A DNA stretch of 64,000 bases. Origin: Pseudomonas sp. Seg1 (lineage in GTDB: Bacteria; Pseudomonadota; Gammaproteobacteria; Pseudomonadales; Pseudomonadaceae). The position numbers and the translations under genes were made by a program. The stretch is taken from positions 744,001 through 808,000 of the forward strand of contig NZ_AP021903.1 of assembly GCF_018326005.1 (NCBI RefSeq), written 5' to 3'. This document shows, piece by piece, positions 17,509-26,737 of this stretch. Below the pieces are notes generated by a model, which saw only the letters and a program-made list of their open reading frames with translations, did no database searches and was not told the DNA's origin. Within the stretch, counting starts at the first letter, position 1; each line of letters opens with the position of its first letter.

Positions 17509-19208
17509 TGACTGCATCCACTCCTGCCATCGTCATACTCGGCCAAGGCAGCCTGGCCACGGCCCGCCGGATTCAGCAGGTGTACCCGGCCGCGCAGATC
17601 CACGGCCTCGCCGGACGGGTTGAAGGCGCCGACTGCATCTATCAGGAATTCGGCGCGACCCTGCGTGAGCTGTATCAGCAGGACACGCCGATCATTGCCC
17701 TGTGCGCTGCCGGGATTGTCATTCGGACACTGGCGCCACTGCTGCTGGAAAAAGGCGCCGAACCAGCGGTACTGGCCGTCGCCGAAGACGGCAGCGCTGT
17801 GGTGCCACTGCTCGGTGGTCTCGGTGGCGTGAATGTCATGGCGCGGGAAATCGCGGCCGGGCTGCACGTCGCCGCAGCGATCACCACCAGTGGCGAATTG
17901 CGTTTTGGCACCTGCCTGCTCAACCCGCCGAGCGGTTATGCGCTGGCCGATCTGGAGCTGGGCAAGCGCTTTGTTTCCGATCTCCTGGCCGGGCACAGTG
18001 TGCGCATCGAAGGTGCGGCGCCGTGGCTGGAGCAAGCGCAATTACCGGAAGATCCGCAGGCGCAGCGCTCGATTCATGTTGGCAGCGCCGAGCGTGCAGC
18101 GAGTGCCAATGAGTTGCTGATTTACCCGCGCAGTGTCGCGGTGGCGGTGAGCAGCGCAGTGGCGGACCTGCCGAATGCCGTTCGCTCAGCGTTGCAGCAG
18201 GCGAAAGTCGCGATGCAGGCTTTGGCCTGTCTGGTGGCGGCCGATACTGAAATGGCTGCGGCGAATCTGCGCGAAGCAGCGCTTGAACTGGGTGTGCCGT
18301 TACGCTTTGTCGCGGCACAGGATGGCATCGAGGCACTGGCGCTTGCTGCCGTGCCGGAGGCGCAAGTCGTCACGGCGAACGCCATGGCAATCGCGATCAC
18401 CGAACAGCCCTTGGACGTCGAGAAAGTCGGCCGCCCACGCGGTCGTCTGGCCGTGATCGGCCTCGGCCCCGGCGCGGCTGAATTGATGGTGCCAGCGGTG
18501 AAAGCCGAACTGGCCCGCGCCACCGATGTGCTCGGCTACGAAACCTACGTGCGCATGGCCGGTCCGTTCCGCGACGATCAAGTGCAGCACTGCACCGACA
18601 ACCGCGAAGAAATGCAGCGCGCCCGCCACGCCTTCAGATTGGCCGCTCAGGGCCGTTCGGTGATTGTCGTATCGTCCGGTGACCCGGGTGTGTTCGCCAT
18701 GGCGGCGGCGGTGCTCGAAGCACTGCACGAGTCGGATGATCCGGCCTGGCACAGCGTCGATCTGGAAATCCTCCCGGGCGTCTCGGCCTCGCTGGCCACC
18801 GCCGCGCAGGCCGGCGCACCGCTGGGCCACGACTTCTGCGTGATGTCGCTGTCGGACAACCTCAAGCCGTGGTCGATCATCGAAAAGCGTCTGGATCTGG
18901 CCGCCGAGGCGGATCTGGCGCTGGCGTTCTACAACCCGATCTCCCGCGCCCGCCCATGGCAGCTGGGTCGGGCGCTGGAAATCGTCGCGCAGCACCGCAC
19001 GCCTGAAACGCCGGTGGTGCTAGGGCGTGACATTGGCCGGCCGGGGCAAACCTTGCGGACCACGACATTGGGCGCGCTGACCCCGGATCAAGTGGACATG
19101 CGCACGATGGTGCTGATTGGTTCGTCCACCACCTGCACGTTTCCTCGGGCGACGGGTGGTGACTGGGTCTATACACCGCGTTGGTATGGTGAAAAGCCGA
19201 ATACCTGA
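17508..19208 (+). CDS. cobJ: CbiG-CobJ fusion: precorrin-3B C17-methyltransferase
   Basis: This 566-residue two-part protein has an N-terminal half (about 1-310) resembling CbiG (APLLLEKGAEPAV, LLGGLGGVNVMAREIA). The C-terminal half (about 320-555) is the CobJ/CbiH methylase (VIGLGPGAAELM, SSGDPGVFAMA) that contracts the ring after CobG. In the aerobic pathway the CbiG activity is not needed, so the N-terminal part may be structural or substrate-channelling; fused forms are common in pseudomonads. ATG 17508 is coupled to cobI. A strong terminator follows about 95 bases downstream. Confidence 0.92.
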   Translation: MTASTPAIVILGQGSLATARRIQQVYPAAQIHGLAGRVEGADCIYQEFGATLRELYQQDTPIIALCAAGIVIRTLAPLLLEKGAEPAVLAVAEDGSAVVPLLGGLGGVNVMAREIAAGLHVAAAITTSGELRFGTCLLNPPSGYALADLELGKRFVSDLLAGHSVRIEGAAPWLEQAQLPEDPQAQRSIHVGSAERAASANELLIYPRSVAVAVSSAVADLPNAVRSALQQAKVAMQALACLVAADTEMAAANLREAALELGVPLRFVAAQDGIEALALAAVPEAQVVTANAMAIAITEQPLDVEKVGRPRGRLAVIGLGPGAAELMVPAVKAELARATDVLGYETYVRMAGPFRDDQVQHCTDNREEMQRARHAFRLAAQGRSVIVVSSGDPGVFAMAAAVLEALHESDDPAWHSVDLEILPGVSASLATAAQAGAPLGHDFCVMSLSDNLKPWSIIEKRLDLAAEADLALAFYNPISRARPWQLGRALEIVAQHRTPETPVVLGRDIGRPGQTLRTTTLGALTPDQVDMRTMVLIGSSTTCTFPRATGGDWVYTPRWYGEKPNT

Positions 19209-19303
19209 TCGCACTTCTCTGCGGCACAGAAGTATTTGTAAGCAACTTCGATTGCGGTGAGATCTGGTCAAGACTTTTGGCTTTAATAATCACTGCAAAC
19301 AAC

Positions 19304-19333
19304 AAAGCCGCGAACCTCCGGGTTCGCGGCTTT
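19304..19333. terminator. Strong bidirectional terminator after cobJ
   Basis: A perfect 13-bp stem (AAAGCCGCGAACC/GGTTCGCGGCTTT) with a four-base loop is T-rich on both exits. It can stop cobGHIJ transcription from the left and any minus-strand transcript from the small frame at 19339-19488. The remaining 95 bases between cobJ and this hairpin show nothing else. Confidence 0.9.
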
Positions 19334-19338
19334 GTGCG

Positions 19339-19488
19339 TTAATGCAACGGGTAATCTTTGAATGCAATTGTCGCCGGAGTATTCGGCGGAACAGTTTGAA
19401 TGTCGTCTGATGTTTCGATGGTCATCACTTGAATCGCTTCGCGTTTGAATACGCGGCCCTTGCGCAATAACTTTCCGCCAAAGCGCAT
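19339..19488 (-). CDS. Possible small protein divergent from the first toxin gene
   Basis: A 49-codon frame (MRFGGKLLRKG... ending FKDYPLH) is read away from the toxin gene. Its TAA lies six bases before a perfect terminator. The product is basic at its N-terminus and acidic in the middle, and I do not recognise it. No good ribosome binding site precedes ATG 19488, so it could be spurious, with the terminator serving cobJ alone. If real it would share the promoter region with the toxin gene. Confidence 0.3.
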   Translation of the reverse strand: MRFGGKLLRKGRVFKREAIQVMTIETSDDIQTVPPNTPATIAFKDYPLH

Positions 19489-19518
19489 GGCTGCATATTC
19501 ATTCAAGGACGGAAAGTG

Positions 19519-22500
19519 ATGAGAAATTTTGAAAGTCAGACAGAGCACCCCGAGTTTATTTCGCCAGAAGAGTTTTCAGACCTATCCCGGGCAGTGAAGA
19601 AGTACGCCAGCTCGATGCAATACGATGCACTTATCCAGCACTACCAGTCATCGATTGAAACGGTCGAGCTGGATGAAAAGCTGTTGGCGGTGAAACTCTT
19701 TCAAGAAGTCATGACAGCAATACGCCGTAACCGCAAGACACCCGCGTCAGCATTGATCGATCGGATCAGTACGCGGGTGGAACACTATGTTTCGCGGCTG
19801 ACCAATACGCTGACGCTGTTGTCCGGGGCCAGTTCACCAGTGCCGAATATCATGCATTTCGTCTGGGTAGGAGGCAGTGAAGTCGGGGTCAATCAGCGCG
19901 ACTACATGAACATCTGGCGCGAAGTGCTGAAACCGCAGGATTACACCTTCAACCTCTGGTACGACAGTGACGCGCTGCTGGCCTTCGAGATGAACCGGGT
20001 CATTCTCGACAGCGCCAGGGTTCATGCGATGGAAACTGGAGGGGATCAAGTCACAAAACCCAGCATCCTGGCCCAAATGATCGAAGACCGCGCCCGCGTC
20101 CTCAAGCACCAGATGTTTGCGTATCTCAACCAGCCACAGTGGGCCGGGCGCGCGGACGAAGCGCGGATTGACCTGATGGTGCGCGCCTACGGCAAGGATC
20201 GCGCAACGCTCGAAGCCTTTCGCCAGAAGTGTCTGGACACGCACCTGAACATGGTCGGGCCGGACCTGCATTTGCGTGACGTTCGCCACGAATTTGCCGG
20301 GCACTTTTTGCAGGATGTCTACCAGCGGGAAGTCGCCATGCGCGGCAATTTCGCGGCGGCCAGTGATGTCGTGCGGTTGCAGGCCGAGTATCTGGAAGGT
20401 GGCCGTTACAGCGACATAGACTACTTGCCGCCGCTGGCCGAGAAGTTGGGCGGCGTCGATATAACAGGTTTCCATCCAGACGAACGACTCTGGGTATTGA
20501 AACTGTTGCTGGATCACAACCAGGAGTTGATGCCAGGGCGGGACCCCCTTCGGTACAAGAACGAAACAGGCGCAATTCCCGCAGGTCATGAAGAGGCGTT
20601 AACCGCGTTTGCACGTAGTAAGCCCGCTCTTCAGGACATTTTCGTTCCCCCACCAGTCAGTCGGGTTCCCCAAGACGCTGTTCGATTGGGTACTGCGTTT
20701 AGCGATCCTTCAAGAGGGGAAATGAACGCTCATATGCTGGCGCATCCCGGCGCGGACATGACCCTGTCCATTATGGAAGTCATCCGGTTCAACTATGACT
20801 GCCTTTATGAGGTTGACCGCCGGATGGTTGCAACAGGGGCTGATTGGGCAAACGCTCGTCGCGTGGAGGACATCATTGTTGAGGTGCTGGAGGAGAGAAA
20901 GTCCCAGGGCATCACACTTTCCCACGCGGATATGCGCTACATGGGGCTCTTGGGTGCTGCAATTCACAAGTACTACTCGGACGGGATTCGCCCCGAAGCG
21001 CGCGGCACGATTGTATTGACCGGTCCGTCTGCGGCGAGTGCAGGCGTCGGTAAGTACACCGAAACACATCTATTGCTTGAGCAGTGGGCAGCCGTTCGCA
21101 AAGAACTCAAGTTGACTGAAGGCTTTAATTTATCCACAGAGGAAGAAAACATCACCGGCTGGACCGTGAATGATGAGCCCGAGCAATGGCTGAAAAAAGA
21201 ACAGGAAAAGTGGCAGTCCGGCAAGCTCAAATCCCGTTACGCCGGCAATCTCGCCGAGTTATTGAAAGGACAAACCCTGACCTTCAAACAAGGCTGGCCG
21301 GTAATCGAAGGCAAACCGGTGTTGTTGACGGCCGTGCTGCAACAACTGATGGACGACCTCGGCGAACCGTTCATCCGTGCGATGAAGGACAAGTTGAGCG
21401 GCGACATCACCTTCGATAAAGCGTTTTCCATAGGTTTCGACAGCCGTCAGCAAATTCTTGCGCAACCCGTCAGTGACCTCCCGGTTTCGCTGGGCGCCGA
21501 GTCCACCAGTAACCTCAACGAACTGTTCACCCGCGTTGCTCATGGCTCGCTCGGTGTCGAGCACCTGAGCCCGTTGTTGCGCGTCATGCTGGGGGGCGTG
21601 TTCGGCGCCACGAGTCTGGACGCCGAGGGCTTCGGCAAGGTGTGGCAGGAGGTGTCGAACATCGCCCGGGACACCACCGAGGCTGGCGTGTTTGCCCGTT
21701 ACCACGCCATCGAAACCGCCCTGCGTCAGCGGCAGGCGCCGGCACTTGAGAGCGGCGTTACGCGCCTTGCCCAACCTGACCCACACACCGCGCAAGAGCT
21801 CAAGGTGCTCGCGTTGAACGAAGCGCTGACGCTGACCCAATGGCGCGAGCGTATCGGGCAGATAAACAGCACTGCACAGCGCGAATATCACACGCAAATA
21901 CTCCAGCGCGGCGGGCAGGTACGAGACGTGTTTTTCAAGGCCGGCGCGGTGTCCGCGCGGCAGGTGCCGCAGGATCTGCTGATGCGCACCGGTGGCGATC
22001 CGGGTCGTCGCTGCTATCCGCTGGCGTTACTGATGGCCTCGGCATTGGGGCTGGGCGAGTCGGCCGAGCGTGCGCTGATCGGTCGGGTGGCCAATGCCGG
22101 CCTGTCGCCGGACGACCCTGATTCGCGGGCATTACTGCTGGCGCTGGATGAGTTGCACGAAGCCACCGCGACCGAGGTGGGTACGCCGCAGGGCGTGCAT
22201 GGCCTGGAGAGTATCGTGCAGACGCTGGAGGCGAAATCCGCGCCGGCGATACTGCTGCTCAATACCGGTGATCATGCGCTGTTGTTGGCCAAGGTTTTAC
22301 TCAGGGGTGAGGTTGTCTATCGTTTTTACGATCCCAACTTTGCGATCTTCGGCTTTGCCGGGGTACGCGAGCTGCAATTGGGCATGGAACGCTACTTGGG
22401 TGATGGTGACGGAGCGATAGCGCGTCTTTATGGCCTGGGTGAGCTCGACACGGCGCAGTTCAAGGTGACCGAGTTGAATGCGGCGAGGATTGCCGACAAG

Positions 22501-25500
22501 GTGCTGTCGTCGAACGTGAAGATCGGTCGTTTTCTGCAAAACGGCGTGATCACTGATGCTCAAGGCGCTTCGGTCTGGGAAAAGCAAGCTGTCGGACGCA
22601 CGCGCTCGCTGGGTGACAACTCGCGCATGGGCGCCAGCCTCGCGCAACTTGATGCCCGCTACTGGGCGCAGGCACTCGATGAGGCGACCACACGGTTGCG
22701 CAGCGAGTACAAGCTGGGGCGTGAATACCTGCCCTTGCTGGAGACGGTGGAAAAAGCCCCCGGGGCAGGGTATTCGCTGACCTTGGTCGACGCGCGCCAG
22801 CCGAAAAATACCTTCAAGGTCACCACCGTCGATGTGCGCTTCAGCAAGATCAAACAGCACTTGCAGCGCCTGGTAAAAACACTGGCCGGCAGGGACAGCG
22901 GCGCGAGCGAAGCCGATGGCGGCAGTCGCTTGAGTTTTGCCTTTGCGATCCAGACGCTGATCACGGAGATGCGCCATCGCGACTACCTGGCCGGCGACGC
23001 GCAAGTACCGGCGTTGTCGATCGCCCTGCAAGTGCAGGTCTACGTCAACTATGCCCAACTGGGCTATGGCGTATTGAGTGACACGGCGCAGATCATCGGT
23101 TTGGTGCGACAGGTGGCGGCGAGCGAGCAGGCACTGGCGCTGCGTCAGTCGTCTTTGTCTGGACGACTGTTGGGGCGTGTGTCGACGGGGGTTGGGGTCG
23201 GATTTTCCCTGGTCAATATCGGTTTCGACATCTATGGACTGAGCGTCGCGCAAAACCAGGAGCAGCGTTCGCGATTCGCTACGCAACTGGCGTTTGATGT
23301 CGCGGCATTGGGGCTGGATATTTTCGCCATGGCCGTCGGTGGAGCCGCAGGCGCTGCGGCAACGTTTCTGTCGGTGCCGTTGCTCGGTGTCGGCATTGGT
23401 GCGACGGCCATCGCCAGCAACCTCGGGCAGATCAGCGACAAGGCGCAGGCTGTGGGCGCGCATCTGCGCAAGATTCAGGACGCTTACGGGCAAGGCGCTT
23501 ATACGCGCAAGGATGGTGTGCTGAGTTTCGAGCCGGAGGCTGTGATCACTCATCTCGATTTGCACGGCAATCAGATCCGCTTCGACAGTCAGAAGTTTTA
23601 CCCAATGACTCGCGGTGGCCTGGAACTGCCGCAGATCGACCCGAGTCCGCAGCGGTTGGGTCAGGCGATCAATATCCGTGAGGCGCTGGAGTTGCCGCAG
23701 GTCATCGGCCTGATCCGCCCCTCGCCCGATGAGCTGCACACCGTGGTACTGCCCTGCACGCCGGGCTGTTATTACGCTTATGAGTATCAGGTTGGCACAG
23801 CCGGTTACCCGTATCAGCCCAGCGCCGGAGAGTTGGAGCGCGAGCCGCTGACATCAAGTGAGATCAGCTCGCCGGATCTTTTATCGGTTGTTAACCCCGG
23901 CGCGTTGATCCAGCACTTGTTGAACCCGCGTATCGAAACCCAATACCCCCATTTGCGTAACAGCGCCGTGGACAAGCTGGAACTCGACAAACAGGGCAAT
24001 CGACGTTTCTATTTCTTTGCCAATACGCCGATTCCGCACATTCTTTACAAGCTGACGCCGGTCTGCCAGCCGACGAAAATAGTCGTGACACTGGATGCCC
24101 TGGTTCGCCAGTTGGTGGTGCCGCAACTGCCACCGGAGTGGCACACATTCATCAGTTACGAAATCACTGCCCGCTCGACGGGAGTGTCTCAGCTCAGGCT
24201 GACCCCGGGATTGGTGACCGTTGCACTGAAAGTGGCAGAGCCCGGTCAATGGGCGGTCAACGCACCGTGGGTCAAAGACACGCAGATTCACTTTGAGGGC
24301 GACTCCCTGCTGATCGACGGCATACGGCTGGATGGGCGCGTGGACTTTCTCAGTCTGGCCGGTGGCGAGCTGTTTCAGGTTGATCGCACAGGCAAGCGCT
24401 TGAGTCTGCTGTCCATCACGGTCGAGGACAACAGCGTGGCGCCGGGCGAAGGCGCCTTTGGGGTGACCCTTGAAGACCGTGGCAGTCTGCCGAAAGCTCT
24501 GGCGCGGATCCGTCAACTGGCCAAGGCGCAGCGATTGGCCGCGGCCTACCTTCCGCTGTACAAGTTCAAGGTGCCTTTCACGCCGGCAGCTCAACCGGTG
24601 TTCACCACGGCTTACTTCGACACCGCGAATGATCGGGTGCTGTATGCCCGGGATTTGCCGAAGGCGGTCAATGAAGGCCTTCTGCTCGGCGGCGTCAGTG
24701 GTCAACACGCCTGGTTCTACCACCCTGACCATCCCACCCTCTGGCGTGTCGACACCGTCACCGGCACGGTCAATCACCGCTATCGGCTGATGAACGCGGA
24801 CGGCGGTTCAACGATCAGCGCTGTCGAGCAATTCGCTGACGGGCAACTGCGGGTGACGCAACACATCAGCAAAAGGACAACGTTCGGCGCCAACATGACC
24901 ATGGATTATGTGATCGCCGCCCAGAGCCTGACACTCGTCGGCATCAACACTTGGGAAACCTGGCGCCATGATCGGGTGTTTGCCAATGACGAACAGGACT
25001 GGAGCCTGTGGATCGAGCGCTTGCAGCCAGAGCAAACCTTCGATGACGGAACGCCAGCCATGGCTGAGTCGATCAGCACCTGGAAACCCACTCCGTTTGT
25101 GAACGGGCGTGTGCATCTGTTCAGCGAATTCCAGTATTCGGTGTGGATTCGTTTGCACGACAACGCGTTCTATCGCGACGACAGTGGTTCGCCCGAACGT
25201 GCCATGCTGATGTGGGATCAGGCCGATGCATCAAGCCAGCTGTTTTTCGACAAGCACCGGACAGCGCTGATTCGCAGTTACGGCGACCCGAACGACCCGG
25301 GCGGTTTTATCGATGACATTCTCGAGACGGATGTCGTTGAAGTCGCTTCGCTTGGCGGTCGGTACATCGCCACCCGAACGGACGGACGACTGTTCGAAGT
25401 CGACCGCGATGCCTCGCTGAAATTCGTCGGTGTCGGCCAGCGCTGGCTCGCCAGCCACCCGGACTGGCTGGCGGTACTTCCCGCGTTGATGAAAACCACG

Positions 25501-26676
25501 CAAGAGGCGCCGTTTCCGATCATCGGTTTGCGCAATGCATCTGGCAGTGGCGTTCTCGCGGCGTGGTGCGTCGGTGAGCGGCTTCTGTTGGCGGACATCG
25601 GCCACGGCAGGGAATTGTCGCTGCTGGGGCTGACCCCTGATCAACAGGCTGCCTGGCTGCTGGATGTTTCGGCGGGGCAACTCTACCGTCAGACGCTGGT
25701 CCGGATCGATGCATTGCATTCTGCGTTTGCCGGCGGGCAACTGCTGCGTCCCGAACGCTTGCCAGTGGCACAGAAGGTCTGGGCGCAATGGACGTTTGCC
25801 GAGGTGACGGCACACGGACAAGGCCTGCTCGGGTGCACTCGCGATGGGGTGAATCTGCAACTGCTGGATCAGCAGCCCGCGCTTGTCATCGGCGTGGAAA
25901 ATCAGTGGTCGTATCTTCCGGGGCAAACGCCGACACAGTTGCAGGCACGTTTGAAAACACTGCTGCAGGGCCAAACCCACGCGCCGGTGCTGACCGTGGA
26001 AAACGCCGGAAATCGTTACAAATACTACGTGCCGCAACTGGATCGTCTGTTCGACGTCGCCGGGCGTGCGGATGGCCAATGGGCGGTTTTTCTGGGGACG
26101 CGCAACGCGTCGGTACCGATGCTCTTCGACCCGGTGGACGGACTGATCTTCAGTCGTGGTGCGGCGCCTGATATCTGGCTTGGGAACAGCTATGCCCAGC
26201 GTGAAAAAGAGGTGCTGACCCTGGAAATGAACGGCGTGGTCAGCGATGTCGTGGCGATGCTGCCCGATGGCGTCGACAAGTTGCTACTGACGTTCGGTGC
26301 GCAGGCATCGACCTATCGGATCTCGGACGAAGCCTGGCAGCGGCTGGACTGTATCGTGCTCGATCCCCGGCAGCCGGAGGGCGCTGAAGAGTCGGTCATC
26401 GGTACGCTGGTTCTGGACATGGCCGACTGCCGACATCTACTGGTGTCGCTGGTCGACGGGCACTTGCTGTTCAGCGATCCGGACAATGCGCACACGCTGA
26501 TTGTGCGTGACGTCAAACCCGAAGACGGTGCATCGGGCGTGCCGGTGCAAATCAGCATTAACGTCGACGGTCAGTACGAGAGGTTACTGCTGGATCACTG
26601 GCTGAATGTTTTGGAACAGCGTCAGGGTAATAATGGGGAGGTCACAATTGCGGCGTTCTTTAATAACGACATTTGA
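19519..26676 (+). CDS. Giant TcdA/TcdB- and lymphostatin-like toxin 1
   Basis: An intact 2385-residue protein. Residues about 105-545 form a GT44-type glucosyltransferase: HFVWVGG, NLWYDSDALL, AAASDVVRL, YSDIDYLP, TGPSAAS and STEEE-x4-W follow the TcdB order. D283, R286, D299 and D301 have exactly the spacing of TcdB D270/R273/D286/D288. A YopT/C58-like triad follows: C832 (RRCYPLAL), H919 (GDHALLL) and D938 (FYDPNF). About 1135-1640 resembles the TcdA/TcdB pore-forming and delivery region, with a hydrophobic stretch near 1257-1302. The rest is beta-rich. No C80 autoprotease (GHG...GCN), CROP repeats or signal peptide are seen. It probably glycosylates a host protein after self-delivery (inference). 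ATG 19519 has AAGGA nine bases upstream. Confidence 0.9.
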   Translation: MRNFESQTEHPEFISPEEFSDLSRAVKKYASSMQYDALIQHYQSSIETVELDEKLLAVKLFQEVMTAIRRNRKTPASALIDRISTRVEHYVSRLTNTLTLLSGASSPVPNIMHFVWVGGSEVGVNQRDYMNIWREVLKPQDYTFNLWYDSDALLAFEMNRVILDSARVHAMETGGDQVTKPSILAQMIEDRARVLKHQMFAYLNQPQWAGRADEARIDLMVRAYGKDRATLEAFRQKCLDTHLNMVGPDLHLRDVRHEFAGHFLQDVYQREVAMRGNFAAASDVVRLQAEYLEGGRYSDIDYLPPLAEKLGGVDITGFHPDERLWVLKLLLDHNQELMPGRDPLRYKNETGAIPAGHEEALTAFARSKPALQDIFVPPPVSRVPQDAVRLGTAFSDPSRGEMNAHMLAHPGADMTLSIMEVIRFNYDCLYEVDRRMVATGADWANARRVEDIIVEVLEERKSQGITLSHADMRYMGLLGAAIHKYYSDGIRPEARGTIVLTGPSAASAGVGKYTETHLLLEQWAAVRKELKLTEGFNLSTEEENITGWTVNDEPEQWLKKEQEKWQSGKLKSRYAGNLAELLKGQTLTFKQGWPVIEGKPVLLTAVLQQLMDDLGEPFIRAMKDKLSGDITFDKAFSIGFDSRQQILAQPVSDLPVSLGAESTSNLNELFTRVAHGSLGVEHLSPLLRVMLGGVFGATSLDAEGFGKVWQEVSNIARDTTEAGVFARYHAIETALRQRQAPALESGVTRLAQPDPHTAQELKVLALNEALTLTQWRERIGQINSTAQREYHTQILQRGGQVRDVFFKAGAVSARQVPQDLLMRTGGDPGRRCYPLALLMASALGLGESAERALIGRVANAGLSPDDPDSRALLLALDELHEATATEVGTPQGVHGLESIVQTLEAKSAPAILLLNTGDHALLLAKVLLRGEVVYRFYDPNFAIFGFAGVRELQLGMERYLGDGDGAIARLYGLGELDTAQFKVTELNAARIADKVLSSNVKIGRFLQNGVITDAQGASVWEKQAVGRTRSLGDNSRMGASLAQLDARYWAQALDEATTRLRSEYKLGREYLPLLETVEKAPGAGYSLTLVDARQPKNTFKVTTVDVRFSKIKQHLQRLVKTLAGRDSGASEADGGSRLSFAFAIQTLITEMRHRDYLAGDAQVPALSIALQVQVYVNYAQLGYGVLSDTAQIIGLVRQVAASEQALALRQSSLSGRLLGRVSTGVGVGFSLVNIGFDIYGLSVAQNQEQRSRFATQLAFDVAALGLDIFAMAVGGAAGAAATFLSVPLLGVGIGATAIASNLGQISDKAQAVGAHLRKIQDAYGQGAYTRKDGVLSFEPEAVITHLDLHGNQIRFDSQKFYPMTRGGLELPQIDPSPQRLGQAINIREALELPQVIGLIRPSPDELHTVVLPCTPGCYYAYEYQVGTAGYPYQPSAGELEREPLTSSEISSPDLLSVVNPGALIQHLLNPRIETQYPHLRNSAVDKLELDKQGNRRFYFFANTPIPHILYKLTPVCQPTKIVVTLDALVRQLVVPQLPPEWHTFISYEITARSTGVSQLRLTPGLVTVALKVAEPGQWAVNAPWVKDTQIHFEGDSLLIDGIRLDGRVDFLSLAGGELFQVDRTGKRLSLLSITVEDNSVAPGEGAFGVTLEDRGSLPKALARIRQLAKAQRLAAAYLPLYKFKVPFTPAAQPVFTTAYFDTANDRVLYARDLPKAVNEGLLLGGVSGQHAWFYHPDHPTLWRVDTVTGTVNHRYRLMNADGGSTISAVEQFADGQLRVTQHISKRTTFGANMTMDYVIAAQSLTLVGINTWETWRHDRVFANDEQDWSLWIERLQPEQTFDDGTPAMAESISTWKPTPFVNGRVHLFSEFQYSVWIRLHDNAFYRDDSGSPERAMLMWDQADASSQLFFDKHRTALIRSYGDPNDPGGFIDDILETDVVEVASLGGRYIATRTDGRLFEVDRDASLKFVGVGQRWLASHPDWLAVLPALMKTTQEAPFPIIGLRNASGSGVLAAWCVGERLLLADIGHGRELSLLGLTPDQQAAWLLDVSAGQLYRQTLVRIDALHSAFAGGQLLRPERLPVAQKVWAQWTFAEVTAHGQGLLGCTRDGVNLQLLDQQPALVIGVENQWSYLPGQTPTQLQARLKTLLQGQTHAPVLTVENAGNRYKYYVPQLDRLFDVAGRADGQWAVFLGTRNASVPMLFDPVDGLIFSRGAAPDIWLGNSYAQREKEVLTLEMNGVVSDVVAMLPDGVDKLLLTFGAQASTYRISDEAWQRLDCIVLDPRQPEGAEESVIGTLVLDMADCRHLLVSLVDGHLLFSDPDNAHTLIVRDVKPEDGASGVPVQISINVDGQYERLLLDHWLNVLEQRQGNNGEVTIAAFFNNDI

Positions 26677-26681
26677 CATAT

Positions 26682-26702
26682 AAAGGAGAATTAAAAGTGT
26701 AA
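26682..26702 (+). other. Ribosome binding site followed by a start-stop (GTG TAA)
   Basis: Six bases after the first toxin's stop, AAAGGAG is followed at eight bases by GTG and at once by TAA, inside the approach to a terminator. It may be a relic of a deleted gene start or chance. Confidence 0.4.
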
Positions 26703-26737
26703 GGTCGTGAACAATAAGTTCACGGCCTTTTTTATTT
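26701..26737 (+). terminator. Terminator after toxin 1
   Basis: The stem AAGGTCGTGAAC/GTTCACGGCCTT (12 bp, one G-U pair) with an AATAA loop is followed by a T-rich run. It separates the two toxin genes. The AT-rich 218 bases after it must then hold the second gene's promoter, though I cannot single out -35 and -10 boxes. Confidence 0.88.

Noticed and set aside
21100..21900. C80 (InsP6-dependent) cysteine protease domain in toxin 1
   Set aside because: The region after the transferase lacks the GHG and GCN active-site motifs of TcdA/TcdB; only the C58-like site further on is convincing.
22297..23739. A 480-codon open frame on the minus strand inside toxin 1
   Set aside because: It is antisense to conserved toxin domains with no ribosome binding site and no recognisable protein; long antisense frames are expected in GC-rich DNA.
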